Shown: positions 52,924-61,914 of the stretch, piece by piece
Numbering within the stretch: the stretch's first letter is position 1
Layout: every line of letters starts with the position of its first letter
NCBI RefSeq assembly: GCF_030160015.1
Contig: NZ_BSNN01000004.1
Span: 62,001 to 126,000 of the forward strand
DNA: 64,000 nt
Reading direction: 5' to 3'
From: Amylibacter marinus
Lineage (GTDB): Bacteria > Pseudomonadota > Alphaproteobacteria > Rhodobacterales > Rhodobacteraceae
Made by a program: the position numbers and the translations under genes
Notes under the pieces: generated by a model
Seen by the model: only the letters and a program-made list of their open reading frames with translations
Told to the model about the DNA's origin: nothing
The model's database searches: none

Positions 52924-53940
52924 TTATTTCGCAAGTGTAGAAACCTGTGTATCGATCGCATCCAGCAGATTCTGTTTCTGCCCATCTGGTAGAAATGATG
53001 CGATCACCGAATTTTTAGAAAGCTTTATGATATCAGCAGCCGTAAGACCCACGGCCTTGGCCACGGCGCGGTAGTTGTCGTTAATATAGCCGCCAAAGTA
53101 GCTGGGATCATCAGAATTAACCGTGGCCAACAAACCCGCATCCAAGGCTCTCTTTATCGGATGCTTGGTTAGATCGGATATGCCCTTTAGGCGCAGATTA
53201 GACAGCGGGCACATGGTCATCGGGGTCTGCTGTTGGGCAAGGCGGGCAATCAGCGCAGGGTCTTCAAAGGCGCGGTTGCCGTGATCCACCCGCGATACCC
53301 GCAAGTCATCCAATGCGGTTTTTATATAGGCGGCGGGGCCCTCTTCGCCAGCATGGGCCACAGTTTTAAACCCGTGGTCACGTGCGCTTGCAAACAGGCG
53401 CGAAAACAATTCAGGCGGGCGGCCTGCCTCCGATGAATCTAGCCCAACAGCATAGATATGCTCTTTGTGTTTACAGGCGCATTCCAGCGCCTCGTAGCCA
53501 GCCTCTTCGGGCAGATGCCGCAGAAAGCACATGATCAGTTTCGATGATATTTCCAGTTGGCGATGCGCCTCGGCAAGAGCAGAGGTAATCCCCCCCAGCA
53601 CAGTTTCAAATGAAACGCCGCGCTCCATATGCGCCTGAGGGTCAAAGAATATCTCAACATGACGTACCGCGTCACCATGCACCTTTTCCAAATAAGCCCA
53701 AGTAAGATCATAAAAATCGCGCTCTTCGATCAGAACCGACATGCCCTGATAGTAAACATCCAAAAAATCCTGAAGATTGTTAAATTGATAGGCCGCCGCG
53801 ACCTGATCCACCGTTTCATACGGCAGGGTAACCTTGTTCCGCTTGGCCAAATCCAACATCATCTTCGGCTCTAGCGTACCTTCGATATGCAAATGCAGCT
53901 CGGTTTTGGGCAACTGGTCAATCAGTTTCTCAATATCCAT
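52924..53940 (-). CDS. Adenine deaminase of the adenosine-deaminase fold
   Basis: This 338-residue metal hydrolase shows KTELHLHIEGTLEP (HxH) near 12, HAGEEGP near 190 and VNSDDPSYFGGY near 272. The segment AVGLDSSEAGRPP differs from the GIDLAGDE of true adenosine deaminases and matches the adenine deaminase subgroup. It would turn adenine into hypoxanthine, feeding xanthine dehydrogenase. AAGGAG precedes the ATG at 53940. It is divergent from an ArsR gene. Confidence 0.82.
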   Translation of the reverse strand: MDIEKLIDQLPKTELHLHIEGTLEPKMMLDLAKRNKVTLPYETVDQVAAAYQFNNLQDFLDVYYQGMSVLIEERDFYDLTWAYLEKVHGDAVRHVEIFFDPQAHMERGVSFETVLGGITSALAEAHRQLEISSKLIMCFLRHLPEEAGYEALECACKHKEHIYAVGLDSSEAGRPPELFSRLFASARDHGFKTVAHAGEEGPAAYIKTALDDLRVSRVDHGNRAFEDPALIARLAQQQTPMTMCPLSNLRLKGISDLTKHPIKRALDAGLLATVNSDDPSYFGGYINDNYRAVAKAVGLTAADIIKLSKNSVIASFLPDGQKQNLLDAIDTQVSTLAK

Positions 53941-53989
53941 CCAACACTCCTTCGTTTTGCGCGCGGCGCAATACTTGACCACACTATAG

Positions 53990-54003
53990 GGATAACGCTA
54001 TCC
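53990..54003. promoter_or_regulatory. Short palindrome before the ArsR gene
   Basis: GGATAACGCTATCC is a 14-bp near-palindrome (5-bp perfect arms) located 6 bp upstream of the ArsR ATG and inside the divergent spacer. It is the best operator candidate for that regulator. Confidence 0.45.
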
Positions 54004-54009
54004 AACCTT

Positions 54010-54345
54010 ATGGACCAAAATCTAGACCTTATTTTTGCTGCACTGTCTGATTCGACACGCCGCGAGATATTAGCGATGTTGCTAGAAGACGACATGGCGG
54101 TCACAGATGTGGCCCACCCATTCGAAATGTCACTGGCCGCGATTTCTAAACATCTGCATATTTTAACCCGCGCAGGCCTGATCGAGCAAGAGAAACGCGG
54201 CCGCGTAAAATGGTGCAAATTACAAACCGACGCCATGCGCGACACCATGTTATGGATGGAGAGCTTTGGCCAATTTGAGCTGGTTAATTTAGACAAGTTC
54301 GAGGATTTTTTACACGCAGAGAATTTAACGAAGGAAAACCGTTAA
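54010..54345 (+). CDS. ArsR-family transcriptional regulator
   Basis: This 111-residue winged-helix protein (LSDSTRREILAMLLEDDMAVTDVAHPFEMSLAAISKHLHILTRAGLI) has no metal-sensing cysteines. It belongs to the ArsR subgroup that often pairs with SRPBCC proteins, but no such gene is next to it. The ATG at 54010 is preferred; a long upstream open frame from 53887 runs antisense into the adenine deaminase gene and lacks support. Confidence 0.9.
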   Translation: MDQNLDLIFAALSDSTRREILAMLLEDDMAVTDVAHPFEMSLAAISKHLHILTRAGLIEQEKRGRVKWCKLQTDAMRDTMLWMESFGQFELVNLDKFEDFLHAENLTKENR

Positions 54346-54443
54346 AATGCAACGCAACCCGTGCATAGTTAACGAAATACCGGCATTCATCGGGTATTCC
54401 ACATTCAGAAATTTCCTTATTCGAATAGCGGATTGCCAACATT

Positions 54444-55805
54444 ATGCGCCTAGGTTTCAGTGTAGTTTTTGTTTTAACCTTGGCATTAACCCAAGCGGGC
54501 ATGGCCAGTGGGATTGTGGGCCTTGGCCAGCAGATGCCTAAATCTGCGCAATCAGATAATGCCGATCCGGAATGGACAACACTTGATCCAGCATTGTTAA
54601 GCACCGGCCCCACCATAAAGGTACCACGCAACATCCCAGACCCGCGCAACCTACCCCGCGCGCCCCTAACCCCAAGCGAGCGCGCCTATGCGCAAACCGC
54701 TTGGGCCTATTTTGAACAAAACACCCACCCCGATAGTGGCCTTGTGCCCTCGGTGCGCAACTTTAAATCCATGACCCTATGGGACGAGGGCGGGTATCTG
54801 CTAGCGTTGGTTTCCGCGTATAAACTGGGGCTGATCAGCCGAGAGCAGGCCGCAGATCGCCTGACCAAGGCTATCGGTAGCCTTGCGAATCTGCCGCTTT
54901 ATGAGGGCGTATTGCCCAACAAGGCCTATAACATCGAGACCCTGGCCATGACGGACTACGCCAACAAGCCCAAACCAAAGGGCATTGGCTATTCAGCGCT
55001 GGACATCATGCGGATGATGTCTGGCCTGTTGGTCGCATCTGAACACTTCCCAGAATTGTTCCCGCTGATGTCTTTGGTTGTAGACCGTTGGGATTTATCC
55101 AAAACGGCCCATAATGGGCGTTTTTCGGGGGTCGCGATCCTGCACAAAACCCACAAAATCCGCGTGCAAGAAGGGCGTATTGGGTACGAGCAATATGCCG
55201 CTGTTACTGGTAAAATCCTTGGATTGGCCGTGGACGAGGCCTATAAATACGACCCTATTTTACGATGGCAACAATATTACGACATTCGCTTACCTGCCGA
55301 TAAACGCACCAAAAAGACCCATGGGGTCTCGGCCGTCACCACTTCCGAACCATTCTTGCTAGAGGTTCTGGAATACGGCTGGCGACCTGAGAGTTTCGAG
55401 GTTGCATGGGCCGTGTTCCAAGCCCAACATGACAGATATAAAAGAACCGGTCAGCTGACCTCGCTGTCCGAGGATCACATAAAAGGCCCACCTTATTTCG
55501 CCTATAACGCGATACTGGTGGATTTCGAGCCATTTAGATCTGTCACCGCTAGCCGCAAGGACGTATCAAATAAACGCGGGATCTCCACCAAGGCATCCTT
55601 TGGTTGGTGGGCCGTTACCCGCCACCCCTATACCAATGAGCTGATAGATGCCGTTAGCGAGTTACAAACCGAGGATGGCTGGATGGCGGGCCTATTCGAG
55701 GAAAATATGGGCAAGAACGAGATTTACACTCTAAACACCAATGCGATGATCCTAGAAGCGCTACATTATAAGGCATTTGGCCCCTTATATCAGCGGCCTA
55801 TGTAG
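54444..55805 (+). CDS. DUF3131 family secreted protein
   Basis: The 453 residues begin with a signal peptide (MRLGFSVVFVLTLALTQAGMASG). The rest matches DUF3131: YAQTAWAYFEQNTHPDSGLVPSV, TLWDEGGYLLALVSAYKLGLI, and repeated aromatic-rich helices typical of an alpha/alpha toroid as in glycoside hydrolase-like folds. A role in polysaccharide or envelope metabolism is inferred only. Its 3' end overlaps the convergent ytoQ-like gene by 8 bp. Confidence 0.85.
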   Translation: MRLGFSVVFVLTLALTQAGMASGIVGLGQQMPKSAQSDNADPEWTTLDPALLSTGPTIKVPRNIPDPRNLPRAPLTPSERAYAQTAWAYFEQNTHPDSGLVPSVRNFKSMTLWDEGGYLLALVSAYKLGLISREQAADRLTKAIGSLANLPLYEGVLPNKAYNIETLAMTDYANKPKPKGIGYSALDIMRMMSGLLVASEHFPELFPLMSLVVDRWDLSKTAHNGRFSGVAILHKTHKIRVQEGRIGYEQYAAVTGKILGLAVDEAYKYDPILRWQQYYDIRLPADKRTKKTHGVSAVTTSEPFLLEVLEYGWRPESFEVAWAVFQAQHDRYKRTGQLTSLSEDHIKGPPYFAYNAILVDFEPFRSVTASRKDVSNKRGISTKASFGWWAVTRHPYTNELIDAVSELQTEDGWMAGLFEENMGKNEIYTLNTNAMILEALHYKAFGPLYQRPM

Positions 55806-56247
55806 GCAGGGAACCATCTTGGACATAGCGTAGAATTTGCGCAACCTGTTGGGATGTTTCCACCACGGCAAGCGCTGCGGCATCGACCTCTTTTAGCGCA
55901 TGTTGATGCTCTGCTTGGTGCATGACAATCACCGATTTTCCCAATGCATAGGCCTGACCTGCATCAAATGCCGCATTCCACTGTTTGTATTTTTGGCCAA
56001 ATCGCACAACCACAATATCTGCATCTCCAATCGCCTTGCGCGTGCGGATTGCATTCAGTTTTGCGCCTTTGTTATCATGCCAAAACTTATCCGCCTCGGC
56101 GCCCATGATCGCCACACCGCAATCATCCGATGAATCATGATCCGTCACAGGGGCGCTAAACTGCACATCAATATCCGCACAACCTTGCATGATTTCTTCT
56201 CGCCAATTGCTATGTATTTCACCAGCTAGGTAAACATTCAGTGTCAT
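55798..56247 (-). CDS. YtoQ family protein
   Basis: This 149-residue protein of the YtoQ family (VYLAGEIHSNWREEI, APVTDHDSSDDCG, ADIVVVRFGQKYKQWNAAFDAGQAYALGKSV) is related in fold to nucleoside 2-deoxyribosyltransferases. The catalytic role is undefined. It shares a strand with the HAD gene and pheST, 9 bp downstream of the HAD stop, so it may be the last gene of that operon. Confidence 0.85.
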   Translation of the reverse strand: MTLNVYLAGEIHSNWREEIMQGCADIDVQFSAPVTDHDSSDDCGVAIMGAEADKFWHDNKGAKLNAIRTRKAIGDADIVVVRFGQKYKQWNAAFDAGQAYALGKSVIVMHQAEHQHALKEVDAAALAVVETSQQVAQILRYVQDGSLPT

Positions 56248-56256
56248 AACTTTCTC

Positions 56257-56697
56257 CTAAAAGTCGCCGTAATCACATTGCAGACAGGTTATTCCATTAG
56301 CCCGCCACATATCCACCACCTGTTGGCGATCATCCACGACAAATAGAATCTCTTTACCCTCTTTACGCAATAGGTTCAGGAAATCCAATTTAACCAAATC
56401 GTCGCGCCGCTGATCCTTATCTGCGCGCATCAAAAGGCGGTCAAACTCAATTTCATTCCACGCAAACCACTGCTCAGTCATCTGCCGATAGCGATCGGGG
56501 CGTCCGGATAGAATGATACATTCGTAATCCGGATGCACCCATAGCAACTGATACAGATCCACGATGGGCTTGTTCACTACATCATCGCCCATTGCCTCGA
56601 AAAACCTAAACCAATTCTGGCGATCACCCTCTACAAAGTGGCGGCGGTGCTCGATATCGGCCAATGTTCCGTCGATATCGAACAACACTGTTTTCAC
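56257..56697 (-). CDS. HAD-family phosphatase (PNKP phosphatase-like)
   Basis: This 146-residue HAD protein has motif I FDIDGTLAD at the N-terminus, motif II ILSGRPDRY and motif IV FVVDDRQQVVDMW. No cap domain is evident. The arrangement resembles the phosphatase half of bacteriophage-type polynucleotide kinases, which removes 3'-phosphates from nucleic acids, but the substrate is not proven. Its start overlaps the pheT stop (ATGA). Confidence 0.82.
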   Translation of the reverse strand: MKTVLFDIDGTLADIEHRRHFVEGDRQNWFRFFEAMGDDVVNKPIVDLYQLLWVHPDYECIILSGRPDRYRQMTEQWFAWNEIEFDRLLMRADKDQRRDDLVKLDFLNLLRKEGKEILFVVDDRQQVVDMWRANGITCLQCDYGDF

Positions 56698-59105
56698 CCG
56701 CGTAGAACTCCGCCTGTGGCCTTCGTCACCTTATCGACCACCTTGTCTGCGATCGCTTCGATGTCTTTGTCCTTTAGGGTTTTGTCCTTGGGTTGGATCT
56801 TGATGGTTACGGCAATTGATTTTTTACCTTCGCCCATTTGGGCAACGGCTTTGGCCCCCTCGAAGACATCAAAAACAGAGGCCTCGACAATCAGGCCCTT
56901 ATCCGCGCCTTTTGCGGCATTCAACAGGGTCAATGCCTCTACATCGCTATCCACAACAAATGCGAAATCGCGATCAACGGCCTGTAGGTCGCTGGTCTTT
57001 AATGCTGGGCGTGTGGCGGATTTGGCCCGCGGTAGGGGTGGATTTTCCAAATGGATTGCGAATCCGACGACCGGCCCCTTTACCCCCATTGCCTCAATCA
57101 CCTTGGGGTGCAACTCGCCGAAGGCACAGAGCACATTTTTAGGCCCCAAGCACAGCTTGCCCGAACGGCCAGGATGCCACCATTCCTTGGCTGGACGTGT
57201 GACCATCAGCTTTTCTGGTGCCCCAATGGCCGACAAGACCGCTTCGGCATCTGCCTTGGCATCAAATGTATCCACCATACGGCGGGCGCCGTGCGGATCG
57301 CGCGCATTGGTGTGCCCGATTAACAAACCTGCGGCCAACAATTCGCCATCCTTGGGCTCTCCGCCATGGAAGACAGTGCCAACCTCGAACAGCGCCATGT
57401 CCATAATGCCGCGCGCTTGGTTACGGGCCGCAGCTTTCAAAAGACCTGCGAATAGACTGGGGCGCATATGGCTCATATCTGATGAAATTGGGTTGCTGAT
57501 GCGTACCGCATCACTGCCACCGCCGAATAACTCGGCCGATGCGGAATCGATGAACGAGTATGTCACACATTCATTATACCCCAGCGCCGCCATCGCACGG
57601 CGCGCAGTGGATTCGCGTTTCTGCATTGGTGATAGGATCGGTGTGGGGATACCATCGCTTAACTTTGGCAGGGGCACGCCCTGTAGATTGGCCAGCGATG
57701 CTATGCGCGCCACCTCTTCTACCAGATCAGCCGATCCCTGAACATCGGGGCGCCAGCTGGGTGGGAATGCCTGATCGCCATCGATTTTAAACCCTAGATC
57801 AGTCAGGTATTTCACTTGATTTTCAGCAGATATCTCCATACCCACCAATGATTTCACACGGTCTGTATCTAATTTGTAGCTGCGGGTTGTGTTGGGTACG
57901 TTGCCCGTTACCACCATTTCAGATGCCTCACCGCCTGCGTGATCCAAAATCATCCGAACGGCATGATCCAAGCCTTTGGGCGTAAATTCTGGATCGATGC
58001 CGCGCTCGAAGCGATAGCGCGCATCGGAATTGATCTTTAGTTTGCGCCCAGCAATGGCGATGTCAATGCGATCCCAGAAGGCGCTTTCGACAAAGACATT
58101 TACCGTTTCATCAGAACAGCCGGTGTCCAAGCCACCCATAATGCCCGCGATACTTTGAGCACCTCGGTCATCAGAAATAGCAATCATGCCAGCATCTAAT
58201 GTATACTCGCCGTCATCAAGGGCGGTCAGCTTTTCGCCCCCCTTGGCGCGGTGCACCCGTAGACTACCCACCAATTTATCCGCATCAAAAACGTGAAGCG
58301 GGCGGTTTTGATCATAGGCAAAGAAGTTGGTCACATCGACCAAGAATGAAATCGGGCGCAGGCCAATTGCCTTTAGCCACGTTTGTAGCCATGCGGGGCT
58401 TGGCCCGTTTTTCACGCCCTTGACCAAACGCCCAGTGAATACCGGACATCCATCGCGGGTATCCGCATCAATGACGACATCGATATCGGATTTAAACGTG
58501 CCAGTTACCGGTTCAATTTCACAAGGCTTCATCACACCCAGCCCACGTGCGGCCAAATCACGGGCAATGCCACGCACACCCAATGCATCTGGGCGATTCG
58601 GGGTAATGGCGATTTCGATCATCGGATCAATTGCATCTGGGCGATGCTCTGCCAGATAATCCACGAATTTCGACCCAACCTTTGGCGCGCCAGACAGCTC
58701 AATAATACCATCGTGCTCGTCCGACAGTTCCATCTCTTTTTCCGAGGCCATCATACCGTAGGATTCAACACCGCGAATTTTGCCAACACCGATGGTGATA
58801 TCCAATCCGGGCACATAAACGCCAGGCTTGGCCACAACCACATGGATGCCCTCGCGGGCATTCGGTGCGCCACAAATGATCTGCAACTCACCCTCGTCGG
58901 TATCCACCTTGCAGACGCGCAACTTGTCCGCATCGGGGTGTTTTTCTGCGTGCTTCACATAACCAATAGTAAAAGCCGCCAGCGTATCCAGCGGGTTTAC
59001 CACCTCTTCGACCTCTAGCCCCATATCCGTTAGCGCATACAGGATGTCTTCAAGAGGTGCATCAGTTTCTAAGTGGCGTTTCAGCCAAGATAGTGTGAAT
59101 TTCAT
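56694..59105 (-). CDS. pheT: Phenylalanine-tRNA ligase beta subunit
   Basis: The 803-residue editing and tRNA-binding subunit has the EMAP/tRNA-binding domain (~40-150: VCKVDTDEGELQIICGAPNAREG), the B3/B4 editing domain, B5 and the C-terminal ferredoxin-fold anticodon-binding domain (DRDFAFVVDSDV to the end). The ATG at 59105 matches the conserved MKFTLSWLKRHL start; the open frame extends further to 59168 without reason. It follows pheS by 2 bp. Confidence 0.97.
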   Translation of the reverse strand: MKFTLSWLKRHLETDAPLEDILYALTDMGLEVEEVVNPLDTLAAFTIGYVKHAEKHPDADKLRVCKVDTDEGELQIICGAPNAREGIHVVVAKPGVYVPGLDITIGVGKIRGVESYGMMASEKEMELSDEHDGIIELSGAPKVGSKFVDYLAEHRPDAIDPMIEIAITPNRPDALGVRGIARDLAARGLGVMKPCEIEPVTGTFKSDIDVVIDADTRDGCPVFTGRLVKGVKNGPSPAWLQTWLKAIGLRPISFLVDVTNFFAYDQNRPLHVFDADKLVGSLRVHRAKGGEKLTALDDGEYTLDAGMIAISDDRGAQSIAGIMGGLDTGCSDETVNVFVESAFWDRIDIAIAGRKLKINSDARYRFERGIDPEFTPKGLDHAVRMILDHAGGEASEMVVTGNVPNTTRSYKLDTDRVKSLVGMEISAENQVKYLTDLGFKIDGDQAFPPSWRPDVQGSADLVEEVARIASLANLQGVPLPKLSDGIPTPILSPMQKRESTARRAMAALGYNECVTYSFIDSASAELFGGGSDAVRISNPISSDMSHMRPSLFAGLLKAAARNQARGIMDMALFEVGTVFHGGEPKDGELLAAGLLIGHTNARDPHGARRMVDTFDAKADAEAVLSAIGAPEKLMVTRPAKEWWHPGRSGKLCLGPKNVLCAFGELHPKVIEAMGVKGPVVGFAIHLENPPLPRAKSATRPALKTSDLQAVDRDFAFVVDSDVEALTLLNAAKGADKGLIVEASVFDVFEGAKAVAQMGEGKKSIAVTIKIQPKDKTLKDKDIEAIADKVVDKVTKATGGVLRG

Positions 59106-59107
59106 TG

Positions 59108-60184
59108 TTACACTCCCCCCTGCAAATTCGGCATATTCAGCGCAGAAAACCCATAATGGCGCAACCAACGCAGATCGCTATCAAAGAACGCCCGCAAATC
59201 AGGGATGCCGTATTTAAGCATCGCCAAACGATCGATCCCCATGCCAAAGGCAAAGCCTTGGTACTCATCAGGATCAACACCGCCCGCGGCCAGCACCTTG
59301 GGGTGCACCATGCCAGAGCCCAAAATTTCCATCCAGTCGTCGCCTTCGCCGATTTTTAGCTGGCCATTATCCCAAGTACAGCGAATGTCGACCTCGGCAC
59401 TGGGTTCCGTAAACGGAAAATGCGAGGCGCGAAAACGCAACTCGATATTAGGGTTGTTAAAAAAGCTGCGGCAAAATTCCTCTAGCGTCCATTTCAGGTT
59501 CGCCATTGAAATGCCCTTGTCTAGGCACAGTCCCTCGTATTGGTGGAACATTGGTGTATGCGTCTGGTCATAATCGGCGCGGTACACACGACCGGGGCAA
59601 ATAATGCGACACGGTGCGCCATGCTTTTCCATATAGTGGATTTGCGCCGCAGATGTTTGTGTGCGCAATACATGCGGAGCGCGTTCGTCTCCCTCTTCGC
59701 GGTGCATATAGAATGTATCATGCTCTTGGCGCGCAGGATGTTCGGCCGGAATATTCAGCGCATCAAAGTTGTAGTAATCGGTTTCGATCTGCGTGCCCTC
59801 GGCCACAGAAAACCCAAGCGATGCATAGATCGCGACGATCTCGTCGATCACTTGGCTAATCGGGTGGATAGATCCCACACGTTTCGGGCGGCCCGCAAGG
59901 GATACATCTATCCATTCGGATTGCAGGCGCTCGTTTAGGGCGGCATCGGCTAGGGCCGCCTTCTTGGCGGCTAGTGCTGAGTTAATCTCATCCTTCAGCG
60001 CGTTCAATGCAGGGCCAGCGGTTTTGCGCTCTTCCGGGGTCATTTTTCCCAGCTCTCGCATTTTCAATGAAACCTCACCTTTTTTACCCACGGCTGCAAC
60101 GCGCAGCTCCTCCAGCGCGGTCTCGTCATTGGCACCTATTACGGCGGTGAGGTATTTGGATTTAAGTGCGTCTAAGCTGTCCAT
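59108..60184 (-). CDS. pheS: Phenylalanine-tRNA ligase alpha subunit
   Basis: The catalytic subunit (358 residues) has the N-terminal coiled coil and the class II synthetase core: motif 2 region around [20 protein letters not shown] and motif 3 [22 protein letters not shown]. The ATG at 60184 is better spaced from AGGA than the one at 60190. Together with pheT it forms the alpha2-beta2 enzyme that charges tRNA-Phe. Confidence 0.97.
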   Translation of the reverse strand: MDSLDALKSKYLTAVIGANDETALEELRVAAVGKKGEVSLKMRELGKMTPEERKTAGPALNALKDEINSALAAKKAALADAALNERLQSEWIDVSLAGRPKRVGSIHPISQVIDEIVAIYASLGFSVAEGTQIETDYYNFDALNIPAEHPARQEHDTFYMHREEGDERAPHVLRTQTSAAQIHYMEKHGAPCRIICPGRVYRADYDQTHTPMFHQYEGLCLDKGISMANLKWTLEEFCRSFFNNPNIELRFRASHFPFTEPSAEVDIRCTWDNGQLKIGEGDDWMEILGSGMVHPKVLAAGGVDPDEYQGFAFGMGIDRLAMLKYGIPDLRAFFDSDLRWLRHYGFSALNMPNLQGGV

Positions 60185-60298
60185 AATCATGTTCCTTTAC
60201 TTGATCTTGGCCTATCACATGCCACGCTGAATGCAAGTGGCGCCGTTAACCGAAGATTCACCAATCCGCTGTTTCTTAAATGGCGAAAGGATTCTGTT

Positions 60299-60937
60299 AT
60301 GGTAGAGTATACGGCCACCGCCGCTGGGGGTGTTCTAGAAGATAGCAATCGGCGTGATAAGCTATATGGCGGCGTCGCAGCGGATACATTTTCTGTTTCC
60401 CGCGATGGTAAAACAGACAGCGTCTATGGATTCGAGGATGGAATAGACAAGGTCGACCTAACCGATTTCAATGTGAACTGGTCTGAGGTGCAGGTGAAAT
60501 TTGTCGGAGGCAGCGAGTTTATGATCACCATCCGCGGTGAACGTACACGTATTGAATTTGATCCCCCCCCTGGTGGCGGGCTAGTCAGCCTTGCCATGGT
60601 AGATGAGGATGATTTTATTTTTGCACCAGGCGCCGGAGATCCCGCCCCGAATATCCAGCTAGATGCCCCAGGGGCGACACTATTGCTGGGCTCGGATCAG
60701 AGCGATGTTTTTGTTATGCATTCTGATAATGTTCGCGACGTCATAAAACAATTTGACCCAGAAAAAGATCTGATCGATCTGTCGGGATTTGGCATCACCT
60801 TTGCCGATTTGGAGTACACAGATAAGAAACCAGGCAAAATCGTAATAAAGCTTGGATCCGAGGGATTGGTCGTGCGCGATATTTCTCTACAAATGACATC
60901 AGCCGATTTTACCGAAGATATGTTCATTTTCATATAA
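60299..60937 (+). CDS. Acidic duplicated protein with serralysin-C-terminal/RTX-like repeats
   Basis: The 212-residue acidic protein contains two similar halves. Each begins with a D-x-F motif (ADTFSVSRD; SDVFVMHSD) and continues with an F-(E/D)-D/P-x-x-D-x-[VI]-DL segment (FEDGIDKVDLTDFN; FDPEKDLIDLSGFG). The C-terminus ends in TEDMFIFI. This resembles the C-terminal type I secretion module of serralysins and RTX proteins, without any catalytic domain and without a signal peptide. It may be a type I exported protein. It lies between rplT and pheS, with opposite polarity. Confidence 0.65.
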   Translation: MVEYTATAAGGVLEDSNRRDKLYGGVAADTFSVSRDGKTDSVYGFEDGIDKVDLTDFNVNWSEVQVKFVGGSEFMITIRGERTRIEFDPPPGGGLVSLAMVDEDDFIFAPGAGDPAPNIQLDAPGATLLLGSDQSDVFVMHSDNVRDVIKQFDPEKDLIDLSGFGITFADLEYTDKKPGKIVIKLGSEGLVVRDISLQMTSADFTEDMFIFI

Positions 60938-60939
60938 AA

Positions 60940-60963
60940 GCCCCGCGCATTTCTGCACGGGGC
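60940..60963. terminator. Terminator shared by rplT and the RTX-like gene
   Basis: Nine-bp arms GCCCCGCGC and GCACGGGGC (one G-U pair) enclose a 6-base loop and are followed by TTTTAT on the minus strand. They lie between two converging stops. Confidence 0.82.
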
Positions 60964-60986
60964 CTTAAAATTCTGATTAGCAATTT

Positions 60987-61343
60987 TTACAGGGCGCTTT
61001 TGGCCTGTGCAACGATGGCACCAAATGCTTCTGGCTCATGTACGGCCAGATCAGCCAAAACCTTACGGTCTACTTCGATGCCAGCCTTTGTTAGGCCATT
61101 GATGAATTTGCTATATGTCAACGCGTCATCGTTCAAACGAACAGCCGCGTTGATACGCTGGATCCACAACGCACGGAAATTACGCTTGCGATTCTTGCGG
61201 TCGCGTGTCGCGTATTGGTTTGCTTTGTCAACCGCTTGGGTTGCTGTGCGGAAATTGGTTGACCGCGCGCCGTAGTAACCTTTGGCGGCTTTGATGACTT
61301 TCTTGTGACGCTTGTGGGTCACTTTACCTGATGTAATGCGCAT
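60987..61343 (-). CDS. rplT: 50S ribosomal protein L20
   Basis: This 118-residue ribosomal protein binds 23S rRNA early in large-subunit assembly. Family features are [27 protein letters not shown] at the N-terminus and [23 protein letters not shown]. It is preceded by rpmI 13 bp upstream in the same operon. The usual third partner infC is not next to it. Confidence 0.97.
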   Translation of the reverse strand: MRITSGKVTHKRHKKVIKAAKGYYGARSTNFRTATQAVDKANQYATRDRKNRKRNFRALWIQRINAAVRLNDDALTYSKFINGLTKAGIEVDRKVLADLAVHEPEAFGAIVAQAKSAL

Positions 61344-61356
61344 ATCTCAGTTCCTC

Positions 61357-61557
61357 TTAGCGTGCGTAAGGCATGTATTTTTTAACGATCGTCGCATCAG
61401 CAGCAGACAGTACAGTTGTACCCCGTGCGTTGCGCAAGAACTTGTTCGAACGTTTGATCATGCCGTGGCGTTTGCCCGCCTGACCCGATTTAATTTTGCC
61501 AGAGGCCGTTACCTTAAAGCGCTTTTTAGCACCTGATTTGGTCTTCATCTTGGGCAT
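61357..61557 (-). CDS. rpmI: 50S ribosomal protein L35
   Basis: The 66-residue L35 begins [20 protein letters not shown] and ends KKYMPYAR, both typical. The ATG at 61557 has an AAGGAG seven bases upstream; a longer open frame to 61599 is unsupported. It is the first gene of the rpmI-rplT operon, and no L20 autoregulatory leader is recognisable by eye in the 118-bp region upstream. Confidence 0.97.
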   Translation of the reverse strand: MPKMKTKSGAKKRFKVTASGKIKSGQAGKRHGMIKRSNKFLRNARGTTVLSAADATIVKKYMPYAR

Positions 61558-61675
61558 TTCCATCTCCTTTGTTGAGTGGGTTAAGGCGCGACTCGGCATA
61601 CCCTTACAGCCGGACGCGCTACTCGAGCGTGCCTTGTAGGCAGATCAGACCCGAAAGGCAAGCACATAAAGATGG

Positions 61676-61897
61676 TTAGTTCAATTTCCCGATCACGCGA
61701 AAAAGCGCATCGGGTACTTTATCAAACGTTATCTCGCCCTCGGTTTCCACATGAACCCAAGCAAGGCAGGCGATTCCTATAACAGCAACCGCCAAACCCG
61801 AAATAGGCGAGTTTTTATCAACCATCAAAGATAGCATTCGCAAAACGCCGAAAACAATAAAAGCGCAACCAACTAAAAGTGTAACGTCGTATAACAA
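61676..61897 (-). CDS. Small two-helix membrane protein of unknown function
   Basis: The 73-residue hydrophobic protein has two membrane helices (~3-25 and ~32-52) and a short polar C-terminus (ETEGEITFDKVPDALFRVIGKLN). The start is a TTG with AGAGAGG six bases upstream. It begins 17 bp after the pyk stop and is probably co-transcribed with it. I do not recognise the family with certainty. Confidence 0.7.
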   Translation of the reverse strand: MLYDVTLLVGCAFIVFGVLRMLSLMVDKNSPISGLAVAVIGIACLAWVHVETEGEITFDKVPDALFRVIGKLN

Positions 61898-61914
61898 ATT
61901 GCGCCTCTCTAACT

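Noticed and set aside
53887-54009. Longer N-terminus for the ArsR gene at 54010
   Set aside because: It would run into the adenine deaminase gene and lacks any match to ArsR proteins.
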